From NCBI GenBank assembly GCA_937877565.1, contig CALFJB010000072.1:1-64000 (forward strand): DNA of 64,000 nucleotides. Reading direction: 5' to 3'. Each line of letters opens with the position of its first letter. Positions within the stretch are counted from its first letter, which is position 1. Below the pieces are notes generated by a model, which saw nothing but the letters and a program-made list of their open reading frames with translations, ran no database searches and was not told the DNA's origin. The DNA is from an uncultured Selenomonadales bacterium. Its GTDB lineage: Bacteria > Bacillota > Negativicutes > Selenomonadales > Selenomonadaceae. The position numbers and the translations under genes are program-made. This document shows, piece after piece, positions 1-8,071 of this stretch.

Positions 1-1
1 C

Positions 2-928
2 GGGCGTATGAAAATTGAAACGGACAAAATTATTTTAAGTTCCGGCGTTCGATTTTCTGAAACTTTGGGCAGTCCAATAACTTTGATTGTCGAAAACAAA
101 GATTTTGCAAATTGGCAAGATAAAATGTCAGCTGAAGGCGAAATTTGCGGCGAAAAAGTTACAAATGCAAGACCGGGACACGCTGATTTAACGGGCGTTG
201 CGAAATACGGCAAAACTGATATTCGGGATATTTTGGAACGTTCCAGCGCACGTGAAACGACTATGAGAGTTGCCGCCGGTGCAGTTTGCAAAATTTTTCT
301 GCGCGAATGTGGAATTGAAATTTCAAGCAAAGTTTTAAACGAAGACGAAATTATAAAACGAATTGACACGGCAAAGGCTAACGGCGATACTTGCGGCGGG
401 ATTTTTGAAATTGAAATTACGGGCGCACCTGCAGGCTTGGGCAGTTACATTCAATGGGACAAAAAACTTGACGCCAAATTTGCGGCGGCGATTATGTCAA
501 TTCAAGCGATAAAAGCGGTTGAAATTGGCGACGGCTGGGCAAATGCAAATAAATTCGGCAGTGAAGTACACGACGAAATTTTTATTGACGCTGACAAAAA
601 AATTTATCGCAAAACTAATCGCGCAGGCGGAATTGAAGGCGGAATGACGAACGGCGAACCCGTGATAATTCGTGCGGCAATGAAACCAATTCCAACTTTG
701 ATGAAACCTTTGCAAACTGTTGACATTGCAACTAAAAATCCTACAACTGCAAGCAAGGAACGTAGCGACACTTGCGCAATTTGGGCGGCGGCGGTAGTTG
801 GTGAGGCAATGGCGGCGATTGTTACGGCTGATGCTATTGTTGAAAAATTCGGCGGCGATTTTTTGGCGGACACTTTGAACAATTTGAAAAATTATCGTGA
901 AAGAATTTCAAAGGATTTTGGCTTTTAA
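2..928 (+). CDS. aroC: Chorismate synthase (5'-truncated by window edge)
   Basis: Chorismate synthase converts 5-enolpyruvylshikimate-3-phosphate to chorismate with reduced FMN, the last common step of aromatic amino-acid synthesis, in the cytosol. Family blocks are plain: ENKDF, ARPGHADLTGVAKYG, SSARETTMRVAAGA and, near the middle, NRAGGIEGGMTNGEP followed by KPIPTL. The reading frame is open to the window edge; the first ATG (position 8) is internal, because the family has a GRMKIE block here and roughly 45-50 residues before it, including the start, are missing. aroK and aroB follow on the same strand after a 370-bp gap holding a repeat element, so cotranscription with them is uncertain. 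Identification is secure. Confidence 0.95.
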   Translation, partial: GRMKIETDKIILSSGVRFSETLGSPITLIVENKDFANWQDKMSAEGEICGEKVTNARPGHADLTGVAKYGKTDIRDILERSSARETTMRVAAGAVCKIFLRECGIEISSKVLNEDEIIKRIDTAKANGDTCGGIFEIEITGAPAGLGSYIQWDKKLDAKFAAAIMSIQAIKAVEIGDGWANANKFGSEVHDEIFIDADKKIYRKTNRAGGIEGGMTNGEPVIIRAAMKPIPTLMKPLQTVDIATKNPTTASKERSDTCAIWAAAVVGEAMAAIVTADAIVEKFGGDFLADTLNNLKNYRERISKDFGF

Positions 929-1022
929 AAAGTTAGAAAATGAATTGTATAAAAAATTTTTGATTATAATGAAAATACAAGAGCAATAATTGGCAACAAA
1001 AAAAATAATGACTGGAACATTT

Positions 1023-1232
1023 GGCGCGTCATCGGTTTCAGATAGAGGGGAAGACTAAGAATAATAAGTACTAGGATAGAGGGGAAGAGTAGCCTTTACG
1101 TTTGCCCTAGAAACCCTGACGCGCCGTTAGAGCACTTTCTTTGCTAAAGAGCACGCCTTGCTACGCAAGCCGCGCATGGTACTTTTCTTTCGCTAAAGAG
1201 CACGCCTGCTACGCAGCCGCGCATGCTCTGGA
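1023..1232. repeat. Intergenic inverted/tandem repeat element between aroC and aroK
   Basis: The 369-bp gap after aroC has no gene. A 9-bp perfect inverted repeat (GGCGCGTCA at 1023-1031, TGACGCGCC at 1117-1125) encloses about 85 bases. It is followed by GTTAGAGCACTTTCTTTGCTA, almost the same words that follow the large hairpin at 31983-32080 although the hairpin arms differ. Then a ~36-base unit (GCTAAAGAGCACGCC ... GCCGCGCATG) is repeated in tandem at about 1143-1178 and 1192-1225, flanked by inverted TACTTTTCTTT / AAAGAAAAGTA words. Function unknown; one member of the intergenic repeat families of this window. Confidence 0.6.
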
Positions 1233-1297
1233 AAAGAAAAGTACATTTAAAAAATTTAAATTTCTAAAATAAAAAATATCAAAGGGCTTAAAAATAA

Positions 1298-1810
1298 ATG
1301 AAAGAAAACATAATTTTAATCGGCTTTATGGGCGTTGGAAAAACAAGTTTGGGAAAATTGCTGGCGTCGAAGTTGGGACGCGCTTTTATAGATTTAGATG
1401 AAAAAATTGAACGCGATGCAAATATGACAATTCCAGAAATATTTGAAAAGCACGGCGAAAAATATTTTAGAAAATTGGAAAAAGAGGCAGTTAAAGAAGT
1501 TAGCCAACGCCGAAATATTGTAATTGCAACGGGCGGCGGCACTGTCAAAGACGAAGAAAATTTGCAACTACTGAAAAATTCCGGCGTGGTAATTTGTTTG
1601 ACGACGGATGCCGAAGAAATTTTCAGACGTACCGAAAAACGCGGCGAACGCCCTGTACTTGACAGCGGCGGCAATGAACGCCTTGAAACTATCAAAAAAC
1701 TTTTAGCTGAACGTGAGAAATTTTACAATCAAGCAGATTTTCAAATTGACACTACAGATTGGTCGCCGCTCCAGATTGTCAATGAAATTTGCGATAAAAT
1801 TAGAGGTTAG
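1298..1810 (+). CDS. aroK: Shikimate kinase
   Basis: Phosphorylates shikimate at O3 with ATP. The 170-residue length is standard. Visible motifs: P-loop GFMGVGKTS at residues 9-17, FIDLDE with the shikimate-binding aspartates near residue 31, the second substrate block EKHGEKYFRKLE, ATGGGTV near residue 79 (Walker-B-like), and the lid segment ERPVL near residue 114. The start has an AAAGGG ribosome site upstream. aroB begins 3 bases after the stop, so the two are translated from one message. Product and start are well supported. Confidence 0.95.
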   Translation: MKENIILIGFMGVGKTSLGKLLASKLGRAFIDLDEKIERDANMTIPEIFEKHGEKYFRKLEKEAVKEVSQRRNIVIATGGGTVKDEENLQLLKNSGVVICLTTDAEEIFRRTEKRGERPVLDSGGNERLETIKKLLAEREKFYNQADFQIDTTDWSPLQIVNEICDKIRG

Positions 1811-1813
1811 AAT

Positions 1814-2914
1814 ATGGAAAAAGTAAAAGTTGAATTGAAAGAAAACAGCTACGAAATTTTAATTGGCGAAAATCTTTTGGAGGACGTGGCAAAATTTACG
1901 ACTTTGCCGCAATTTACCAAAAAAGTTTTAATCGTCACGGACGAAAATATTTTTAACATTTACGGCGAAAAACTAAGGAAAATTTTCAGCAATTACGATA
2001 CAAATTTTGAAATGGAAATAATACCGGCGGGCGAAACTTCCAAAAGTCTTGCCGAAGCTGAAAGAATTTATACCTGCGCGATTGAATCTAATCTTGACAG
2101 AAAATCAATTATCGTGGCAGTTGGCGGCGGAGTTGTCGGCGATTTAACGGGATTTGTAGCGGCAACTTATATGCGCGGCGTTAATTTTGTGCAAGTGCCG
2201 ACAACTTTACTTTCGCAGGTTGATTCGTCAGTTGGCGGAAAAACTGCCGTAAATCACAAGCTCGGCAAAAATTTAATAGGCGCGTTTTATCAGCCAAAGG
2301 CGGTTTTCATTGACGTTTCAACGTTGAAAACTTTACCGGAACGCGAAATTAAAGCCGGTCTCGGCGAAGTTGTAAAGTACGGAATTATCAGCGACGCAGA
2401 TTTTTTTTCGTACCTTGAAAAAAATATCGAAGGAATTTTAAGCCGCAATGTTGAAGTTTTAAAGAAGATTATAAAGCGTGCGTGTGAAATTAAAGCCGAA
2501 GTTGTAAGCCGCGATGAAAAAGAATCCGGCTTGCGCAGGATTTTAAATTTTGGACACACAATCGCTCACGCCATTGAGGAGCAAACCGGCTATACAAAAT
2601 ATGCGCACGGTGAAGCAGTTGCTATTGGAATGATCGGCGCGGCGTATATCAGCCAATTTTTAAATTACGTCGATTCAGAAAAAGTTTTGAGGCTGAAAAA
2701 TCTAATCGAAAGTTTTGGGATGTACACGCACTGCGAAGGTTGCAGCGTCGAAGGCGTTTATAAATTGCTTTTCCACGACAAAAAAACAGTCGCCGGTAAA
2801 ATTAATTGGGTACTGATGAAAGATTTCGGCAGCGTTGAAATTACTGATGAAGTCCCTGAAAAAGTTATTAAAATGGCGTTAGAAAAAATTATTCAAGATA
2901 ACAGAGGAGGTTGA
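1814..2914 (+). CDS. aroB: 3-dehydroquinate synthase
   Basis: Converts DAHP to 3-dehydroquinate, the second step of the shikimate pathway, using NAD+ and a divalent metal. Residues 95-145 carry the family signature: AVGGGVVGDLTGFVAATYMRG and then QVPTTLLSQVDSSVGGKTAVN, LGKNLIGAFYQP. Metal ligands are visible as the Glu of AGLGEVVKYG, the His of NFGHTIAHAIE and the His of YAHGEAV. The 366-residue length is typical. It sits between aroK and a DNA glycosylase whose ribosome site lies inside the last codons of aroB (GAGGAGG directly before the TGA), so the glycosylase is translationally coupled. Confidence 0.96.
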   Translation: MEKVKVELKENSYEILIGENLLEDVAKFTTLPQFTKKVLIVTDENIFNIYGEKLRKIFSNYDTNFEMEIIPAGETSKSLAEAERIYTCAIESNLDRKSIIVAVGGGVVGDLTGFVAATYMRGVNFVQVPTTLLSQVDSSVGGKTAVNHKLGKNLIGAFYQPKAVFIDVSTLKTLPEREIKAGLGEVVKYGIISDADFFSYLEKNIEGILSRNVEVLKKIIKRACEIKAEVVSRDEKESGLRRILNFGHTIAHAIEEQTGYTKYAHGEAVAIGMIGAAYISQFLNYVDSEKVLRLKNLIESFGMYTHCEGCSVEGVYKLLFHDKKTVAGKINWVLMKDFGSVEITDEVPEKVIKMALEKIIQDNRGG

Positions 2915-2919
2915 ACGCT

Positions 2920-3765
2920 TTGCCACTCGTAAAAATAGAAGATGATTTTGATTTAGAAAAAATTACTGACAGCGGACAATGTTTCCGCCCGTCGGAAATT
3001 TCGCCCGGCGTTTTCAGATTTATCACGCTTGATCATGTCATTGACATGCAAAAAATTAGTGATGTCGAATACAAAATAAGTTGCAGTACGGCGGAATGGG
3101 ATATTATTTGGAGCAAATATTTTGACATTCAGACGAACTACGCCGAAATTAGAAAACAAATTGCAGACTTCGGCGCAAATAAACCTTGCGGCGCGTATCT
3201 CAACAAGGCGATAGAATTTAGCAAAGGTATTCGTATTTTGCGGCAAGATCCATTTGAAACGCTGATTAGTTTTATAATCAGTCAACGCAAAAATATTCCG
3301 TCCATCAAAAAAATTGTTGAGGAACTTTGCGACACTTACGGCGGGGATATTGTGGCGGCGGACGGTTCCACAATTAAATCTTTCCCAAAAGTTGACGACC
3401 TTTGTAAAATTTCGGCGTTTGAATTGTCAAGATTTTCTTTAGGTTATCGCAGTGCCTACATTCATGACGCCTTGCAACGTGTTAAGGGCTTGAGCGTCGC
3501 ACTTGACGATTTATATTCAAGTAATGACGATGATTTAATGGACACGCTGAAAACAATTAAAGGCGTCGGCGATAAAATTGCCGCGTGCGTCGGCTTGTAC
3601 GCCTATCACAGATTTGCCTGCGTTCCTATTGATGTTTGGATTAAAAAAGCCATTCAAGACGACTTCAAAGGCGAAAATGTTTTTGTAGAATTTGGAAGTT
3701 TGGCGGGCGTCCTGCAACAGTATATTTTCTACTACAAGCGTTTTGGAGAACGAGCATTGATATGA
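2920..3765 (+). CDS. 8-oxoguanine DNA glycosylase/AP lyase (OGG family)
   Basis: Base-excision repair enzyme of the OGG1 type: an N-terminal OGG domain (roughly residues 1-105) followed by the HhH-GPD fold. The hairpin is IKGVGDKIAACVG and the catalytic pair is visible: Lys219 in GVGDK and Asp238 in VPIDVW, 19 residues apart exactly as in human OGG1 (K249/D268). The frame opens with TTG at 2911, but that codon touches the GAGGAGG site; the in-frame TTG at 2920 has a 9-base spacing and is preferred. It is coupled to aroB upstream and overlaps the next gene by 4 bases. Its place behind aro genes looks like simple operon packing rather than shared function. Confidence 0.88.
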   Translation: MPLVKIEDDFDLEKITDSGQCFRPSEISPGVFRFITLDHVIDMQKISDVEYKISCSTAEWDIIWSKYFDIQTNYAEIRKQIADFGANKPCGAYLNKAIEFSKGIRILRQDPFETLISFIISQRKNIPSIKKIVEELCDTYGGDIVAADGSTIKSFPKVDDLCKISAFELSRFSLGYRSAYIHDALQRVKGLSVALDDLYSSNDDDLMDTLKTIKGVGDKIAACVGLYAYHRFACVPIDVWIKKAIQDDFKGENVFVEFGSLAGVLQQYIFYYKRFGERALI

Positions 3766-4979
3766 TAATGAAAAATTTAACCGCCGCAGTTTTTGCGGCA
3801 ACTTTTTTTGTAAACTCAATAGCACAAGCTACAGTTGCAAATTTTGAAATTGACGAGCCATTTTCTGAAGAAAATTTTGAAGACGATTCTGAAGAAGAAA
3901 ATACCGAACTTCCCGCCGAATACAAAGAAATTCCAACTTACGAAGAAGACGAAAAGCCGCCGGACTTTGAAGAAAATAATTTGCCGCCGGTTGAAAATGA
4001 AGGCTTAGAATTTTTAATGTACAATAAAAATGGCGTAATGGCGTTTGCGATAATCGCCGCCCATGAAAAATATCAACTTCGCCCAATTTTGGCTAAAAAT
4101 CAAATTCGCGGACGTGCAACCGTTTCACAAATGACAAAAAATCTTGACGATATTGCAATTATCAACGCAAGTTATTTTATGATTAGCGGCAGTTTGATTG
4201 GTGTTACGAAAATGGACGGCGAAATTATAGGCGTTGACGATTTTTACCGCTCGGCTATTGGAATTCATGAGGACGGCACGGCGATTTTTGGGCGCGTGCG
4301 TTATCAAGGCGAAATTGATTTTTACGGCGATAAGCATCCAATTTACGGCGTGAATTGTGAACGTAGCGAAAATTCGCTGGTTTTGTACAACAGTTACTAC
4401 AATGAGACAACCCGAACAAATAATTTTGGCGTGGAAGTTGTTGTTGAGGACGGAATTATTACAGATATTTTTCACGACAAGGGCAACAATGTAATACCGG
4501 CAGGCGGTTACATTATCAGTGCGCACGGTGAATCAGCTGAATTTTTGAGAAACGCGCAGATTAACGACGAAATAAAAATTACTCAAAGAATTTTAAGCGA
4601 TGACGGCGATTTTAATTCTTTGCCAAACGTAGTTGGAGCCGGACCGCGCCTTGTAATGGACGGCAAAGTTTTTGTAACGGCGGACGCAGAAAAATTTCCT
4701 AAAGATATTCGCATTGGACGTGCGCCGCGCAGTGCAGTTGGTGTAAATGTTTACGGCGATTATATTTTTGCGGTGGTGGACGGCAGACAGGCGCACAGTA
4801 AAGGTTGCACGTTGCAGGAATGGGCAGAAATTTTACTGAATGAGTTTGGCGCGTTTCAGGCAATAAATTTAGACGGCGGCGGCTCAACTGAATTGATTGT
4901 AAAAGATTTTTTGGTAAATAAACCCAGCGACGGACGCGAAAGAATGGTTGGCAGTGCGCTTGCAATTTTGCCGCGTTAA
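3762..4979 (+). CDS. Exported phosphodiester glycosidase family protein (NAGPA-like)
   Basis: 405 residues. A signal peptide (hydrophobic AAVFAATFFVNSIAQA) is followed by a strongly acidic, proline-bearing stretch (about residues 29-75), then the phosphodiester glycosidase domain (PF09992 type). Family marks: INASYFMISGSLIGVTKMDG near residue 130, the central GAGPRLV block, and the C-terminal NLDGGGSTELIV. Members cleave N-acetylglucosamine-1-phosphodiester or related phosphoglycoside links, in bacteria often at the envelope; substrate here is unknown. Start ATG at 3762 overlaps the glycosylase stop by 4 bases; a second ATG lies at 3768. A repeat element with a possible terminator hairpin follows. 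Confidence 0.85.
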   Translation: MIMKNLTAAVFAATFFVNSIAQATVANFEIDEPFSEENFEDDSEEENTELPAEYKEIPTYEEDEKPPDFEENNLPPVENEGLEFLMYNKNGVMAFAIIAAHEKYQLRPILAKNQIRGRATVSQMTKNLDDIAIINASYFMISGSLIGVTKMDGEIIGVDDFYRSAIGIHEDGTAIFGRVRYQGEIDFYGDKHPIYGVNCERSENSLVLYNSYYNETTRTNNFGVEVVVEDGIITDIFHDKGNNVIPAGGYIISAHGESAEFLRNAQINDEIKITQRILSDDGDFNSLPNVVGAGPRLVMDGKVFVTADAEKFPKDIRIGRAPRSAVGVNVYGDYIFAVVDGRQAHSKGCTLQEWAEILLNEFGAFQAINLDGGGSTELIVKDFLVNKPSDGRERMVGSALAILPR

Positions 4980-5012
4980 AAATTACAAAAAGTTTGTTAA
5001 AAATAAAAAAAC

Positions 5013-5155
5013 GGCGGTCAAGGATGACCGCCGCGCCGCGCTTAACGACGTGATGTCGTTATGTGCGGCAGTTTTTCTTTTCTTTGCAAGGCGTTTCTTG
5101 CAATGCGATGAGTAAGAGCATTGCTCCTTTTTTTAAAATGAAAAGAAATGCCGTA
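5013..5155 (-). repeat. Dispersed intergenic repeat element, copy at 5 kb (minus orientation)
   Basis: Between convergent genes. Read on the minus strand it has the element order seen at 22.5 kb: TTTCTTTTC-type inverted arms, then a 34-base core (5036-5069) that is an exact reverse complement of 22533-22566 and folds as AACGAC-ATCAC-GTCGTT, then a hairpin GGCGGTCA-loop-TGACCGCC (5013-5032) followed on the minus strand by a run of seven T. The last part can act as an intrinsic terminator for rimM on the minus strand only if that reading reaches it; orientation fits rimM transcription. Function of the whole element unknown. Confidence 0.65.
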
Positions 5156-5162
5156 AAAAATT

Positions 5163-5669
5163 TTAAATTTCCTCAAGTTTGGAAGAATCGACGAGAATTT
5201 TTTTATTGGCAACGTCGATTTTTTTTATTACGGCTTTAAGCGCGGGAATTAAAATTTCAGTTTCGCCGACGACTTGAAAAACATCGTTACTGCCGGTTTT
5301 CAAAACATTTTCGACTTTGCCAAAATTTTTATCGCCGTCAAAAACTTCACATCCGATAATATCAAAAGTATAAAATTCGCCGTCATCAAGCGGCGCGGCG
5401 TCTGCACGAGGAACTGTCAGAAATTTATTCGTCAAAGTTTTTGCAACTTCGCGGCTGTCAACATTTTCAAACTTTATAAAAATTTCGCCGCCGATATGCT
5501 GAACTTTTTCGACTTGAAAAATTTTACCGCCAACAGAAATTTCAGTTAAACTATCAAAACGCCCTTCAAAGTCAGTGAGCGGAATAATTTTTAAAGTGCC
5601 GTCAAGTCCACGCGCCTTGCCAATTTTGCCAATTATAATGTTATCCTCTGATTGCAATAATTTTGTCAT
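5163..5669 (-). CDS. rimM: Ribosome maturation factor RimM
   Basis: RimM binds ribosomal protein S19 and assists 30S head maturation. The N-terminal RimM domain opens with IIIGKIGKARGLDGTLKI and the C-terminal PRC-barrel half contains YTFDIIGCEVFDG and ILIPALKAVIKKIDV; about 168 residues, normal for the family. The gene overlaps the 3' end of ylqD, as in the rpsP-ylqC-ylqD-rimM-trmD order known from Bacilli, although the rest of that operon is not here. The frame could also begin at a TTG at 5675; ATG at 5669 is chosen, with no strong ribosome site for either, so translation is probably coupled to ylqD. Confidence 0.9.
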   Translation of the reverse strand: MTKLLQSEDNIIIGKIGKARGLDGTLKIIPLTDFEGRFDSLTEISVGGKIFQVEKVQHIGGEIFIKFENVDSREVAKTLTNKFLTVPRADAAPLDDGEFYTFDIIGCEVFDGDKNFGKVENVLKTGSNDVFQVVGETEILIPALKAVIKKIDVANKKILVDSSKLEEI

Positions 5670-6036
5670 CTTCAATCAAAATTTCAACATTCATAATTTC
5701 GCGCATATTGTCGCCAATTTTGAGTTCAACTTGACGCTCCAAAGTGCCTTGAGTAATTTCCGCGCCAATGGTAAGTTTTTCAACAGTTTCGCGGCGAACG
5801 TTCGCTTCTGAAATACGTTGACGACGTTGAGCAATTTCGTTTCCAAAAAATTGCTGAATTCTTCCGGCGTTTTCTGGATTGTTATCCAATTCACGTTTGC
5901 GATCAATTTCGATCTGTTTAATTTCGAGATCCAGTTGTTCAGCAGTTTTTGAAAAATCGCTAATCAAACGTTCCTTGAGTTTTTCGGTAAGTACCGCCTT
6001 AACTGTCACGGGAACTTTAATTGAAATACTATCCAT
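5641..6036 (-). CDS. ylqD: YlqD family protein
   Basis: 131 residues beginning MDSISIKVPVTVKAVLTEKL, with a central charged helical region (about residues 35-95, rich in Glu/Lys/Arg/Gln, probably coiled coil) and a short C-terminal beta-rich segment ending IAIRG. YlqD (PF11068) is a protein of unknown function encoded next to rimM in many Bacillota, and that is the neighbour here. The open frame extends further upstream, but ATG 6036 has a perfect AGGAGG site eight bases before it and lies just downstream of a good promoter, so this start is preferred. Confidence 0.85.
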   Translation of the reverse strand: MDSISIKVPVTVKAVLTEKLKERLISDFSKTAEQLDLEIKQIEIDRKRELDNNPENAGRIQQFFGNEIAQRRQRISEANVRRETVEKLTIGAEITQGTLERQVELKIGDNMREIMNVEILIEDDKIIAIRG

Positions 6037-6064
6037 AATTTTAACCTCCTTAAGTACGCCGCTT

Positions 6065-6093
6065 ATAATACCAAAAAGTTTTGCTGACGGCAA
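6065..6093 (-). promoter_or_regulatory. Promoter for ylqD-rimM
   Basis: On the minus strand: -35 TTGCCG (6088-6093), 17-base spacer, -10 TATTAT (6065-6070), about 30 bases before the ylqD start. Its -35 region overlaps the divergent promoter for the SIMPL gene, so the two polymerases would compete. Confidence 0.6.
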
Positions 6094-6109
6094 TAAAAAT
6101 TTGTGATAA
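6081..6109 (+). promoter_or_regulatory. Promoter for the SIMPL-domain gene
   Basis: -35 TTGCTG (6081-6086), 17-base spacer, -10 TGATAA (6104-6109), roughly 30 bases before the start codon at 6140. Weaker match than its divergent partner. Confidence 0.4.
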
Positions 6110-6139
6110 AATCTAAAAAAATTTTTTGGAGGCAATTTT

Positions 6140-6838
6140 ATGAACTGGATTTTAATTTTAGTAGTGGCGATAATTTTTAGCTTTAATTCGACGGCGTCCG
6201 CTGAAGAAAGAATTCCTACAATTTCAGTTAGCGGCGAAGGCGTTGTTGAAGTTGCGCCGGATCGGGCTACAATTTCTCTGGGCGTCGTGAATCGTGACAA
6301 AGACGCGGCGAAAGTTCAAGCAGATAATTCACGAATTGCAAACAATATCATCAAAGCTGTAACTTCATTAGGAATTGACAAAAAAAATATTCGCACCGGA
6401 AATTACAGTTTCCACCAATTTTACCGGCAGGACAATAACCGCCGAATTGCTGACGGTTACGAGGCGAATAATACCGTTACCGTGATTGTTGACGATTTAA
6501 ATTTAGTTGGAAAGATTATCGACGCGGCACTTGCAAACGGCGCAAATAATGTGGATTCGCTGGAGTTTGGCGTTCGCAACAAGAATAATTTACAAAATGA
6601 CGCGATACGTCTTGCAGTTCGTGACGCCCGCGCAAAAGCTGAAGTTGTCGCCGCTGAACTTGGCAAAAAAATTGTCGGCGTGCTTAGCGTTTCAGTAAAT
6701 TCCGGCTACATTTCCGCGCCGCGTGCAAATAAAATGATGATGGAAGAAATGGCAACGGCAGATTCTGCAACACCGATTGAAGCAGGTATGTTAAATTGTT
6801 CGGCAAGCGTCCACGTCGAATTTGAAATTAGCAGATGA
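6140..6838 (+). CDS. Exported SIMPL domain (DUF541) protein
   Basis: 232 residues with a signal peptide (MNWILILVVAIIFSFNSTASA, cut near residue 21). The rest matches the SIMPL/DUF541 family: opening block ISVSGEGVVEVAPDRATISLGV, repeated Ala-rich helices, and the C-terminal SASVHVEFEI strand. Such proteins form oligomeric cages in the periplasm or on the cell surface and have been linked to stress tolerance, but no enzymatic role is fixed. An excellent ribosome site (TTGGAGGC) precedes the ATG. The following acyltransferase starts inside its last codons (ATGA overlap), so the pair is an operon. Confidence 0.85.
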   Translation: MNWILILVVAIIFSFNSTASAEERIPTISVSGEGVVEVAPDRATISLGVVNRDKDAAKVQADNSRIANNIIKAVTSLGIDKKNIRTGNYSFHQFYRQDNNRRIADGYEANNTVTVIVDDLNLVGKIIDAALANGANNVDSLEFGVRNKNNLQNDAIRLAVRDARAKAEVVAAELGKKIVGVLSVSVNSGYISAPRANKMMMEEMATADSATPIEAGMLNCSASVHVEFEISR

Positions 6839-7914
6839 AAAAGCCGTACTTAAATTCAATCGAATATATACGCGGCGTTTCAATGTTGGGCGTGGTAGCA
6901 ATTCACATTGGCGCACAGTATTTACAAAATCCCACGCCAAATGTAAATCTAATCGCAATTTTGGAAATCGCCTCGCGGTTCAGCGTCCCGATTTTCTTTT
7001 TTATTTCGGCGTTTGGACTTTTTTACAAGATAGATTTAAACGCGCCGTTTGACTACGGAAAATTTTTGCGGCGCAGATTTAAAGCGGTGTTGTTGCCGTA
7101 TTTAATTTGGTCAGTGCTGTACATTGTGCACGACAATTTTTTTTATGGCAGTGGAATACCCGCGCCGGGTTACGCGGCTGAAATTTTATTTTTTGGATTG
7201 GCAAAGTACCAGCTTTATTTTTTGGTAATTTTAATTTGGTTTTATCTGCTGATGCCGCTGTGGATAAAAATTATAAAAAATTTAACGCCGCTGAAATTCG
7301 CCGCAATATTTTTCCTGCAAATTGGATTTAATTATTTTTCAAGTTACAGCGCGGAGCTTTTTCAATTTACAAATTCATTGCCGGACGATTCAATTTTGAA
7401 AATGTTTTTGCAATGGCGGTTGAATTATTTAGTTTTGCATTACGTTTTTATATTTTTGTTGGGCGGGATATTGGCTGTACATTCACAAAAATTTTTTGAA
7501 TGGCTGAAGGAAAATAAAAAAATCGTCAGCGCAGGATTTTTATCCGCGTTGACGGTACATTTGGGATATTTTTATTTTTTGGTTTACGTTGAAAAATATA
7601 ATTTAATGGCGGCTGTGAACACGGCGCACCAACTTTCGCCGACGGGCTTTATTTATACAATCGTCACTTCGATATTTCTGTTTATGCTTTTTGAGTGCGT
7701 GGAGTTTAACAAAATTTTTCGCGCAGGGCTAAGCGTACTGGGAAAAAATTCCTACTTCATATATTTATTTCATCCGCTGGCAATAATTTATTTAGATTTG
7801 ACGTTGAAAAATTTTGGGCAAATTATGACGGCGTCGAACACAATTATTTTGTACGTGCTTACGGTTTTAATTTCGCTCGTTGCAAGTTTAATTTGGAATC
7901 GCTTTACAAGTTAA
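6835..7914 (+). CDS. Membrane acyltransferase 3 family protein
   Basis: 359 residues, about ten hydrophobic segments, with the acyltransferase-3 opening YIRGVSMLGVVAIHIGAQ (catalytic-type His near residue 24) and the R-rich loop FLRRRFKAVLLPYLIWS. Members transfer acetyl or other acyl groups to cell-surface sugars or lipids; the acceptor here is unknown. ATG overlaps the preceding TGA by 4 bases. The last codons (Phe-Thr-Ser-stop) also form the -35 element of the first peptide-array promoter, and this 3' end is copied in each downstream array unit. Confidence 0.85.
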   Translation: MKKPYLNSIEYIRGVSMLGVVAIHIGAQYLQNPTPNVNLIAILEIASRFSVPIFFFISAFGLFYKIDLNAPFDYGKFLRRRFKAVLLPYLIWSVLYIVHDNFFYGSGIPAPGYAAEILFFGLAKYQLYFLVILIWFYLLMPLWIKIIKNLTPLKFAAIFFLQIGFNYFSSYSAELFQFTNSLPDDSILKMFLQWRLNYLVLHYVFIFLLGGILAVHSQKFFEWLKENKKIVSAGFLSALTVHLGYFYFLVYVEKYNLMAAVNTAHQLSPTGFIYTIVTSIFLFMLFECVEFNKIFRAGLSVLGKNSYFIYLFHPLAIIYLDLTLKNFGQIMTASNTIILYVLTVLISLVASLIWNRFTS

Positions 7915-7931
7915 AAACTAACTGCTATAAT
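7903..7931 (+). promoter_or_regulatory. Promoter, peptide unit 1
   Basis: -35 TTTACA (7903-7908), 17-base spacer, consensus -10 TATAAT (7926-7931). Overlaps the stop codon of the acyltransferase gene. Confidence 0.8.
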
Positions 7932-7940
7932 TTCGGCAAT

Positions 7941-7985
7941 GTCGTTAAAGGCAGGGCGGTTGCATCACCTTCCGAAAGGAGGTGA
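7941..7985 (+). promoter_or_regulatory. Folded leader with sequestered ribosome site, unit 1
   Basis: GTCGTT (7941-7946) and GGGCGGTTGC (7954-7963) can pair with AACGAC (8140-8145) and GCAACCGCCC (8128-8137) behind the gene. Next, 7965-7985 folds into an eight-pair hairpin with a GAAA loop and one bulged T; its 3' arm is the perfect Shine-Dalgarno and its 5' arm resembles the anti-Shine-Dalgarno of 16S rRNA. Translation should be blocked while both helices stand. Confidence 0.75.
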
Positions 7986-7990
7986 CGCTA

Positions 7991-8071
7991 ATGCGTATTG
8001 TTAAGATTATTATCCGCGTGATTGTTATCACCGGCGTTATCTTGCTTGCATTAAGCAAAACAGCCGCCTAA
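7991..8071 (+). CDS. 26-residue hydrophobic cationic peptide, copy 1
   Basis: Peptide begins MRIVKIIIRVIV and ends LLALSKTAA: one membrane-spanning stretch with two Arg and two Lys and no acidic residue. A GGAGG site lies 8 bases before the ATG. It differs from copies 2 and 3 only at synonymous positions (ATT/ATC, TTA/TTG), so the protein sequence itself is under selection. Size, charge and mRNA architecture resemble type I toxins (Hok, AapA, TisB, Ibs class), but sequence relationship to any of them was not recognised and toxicity is inference. Confidence 0.8.
   Translation: MRIVKIIIRVIVITGVILLALSKTAA

Noticed and set aside
604..882. Long minus-strand frames opposite aroC, aroB, oppC and others
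   Set aside because: They mirror the codon pattern of strongly supported genes and have no ribosome sites.
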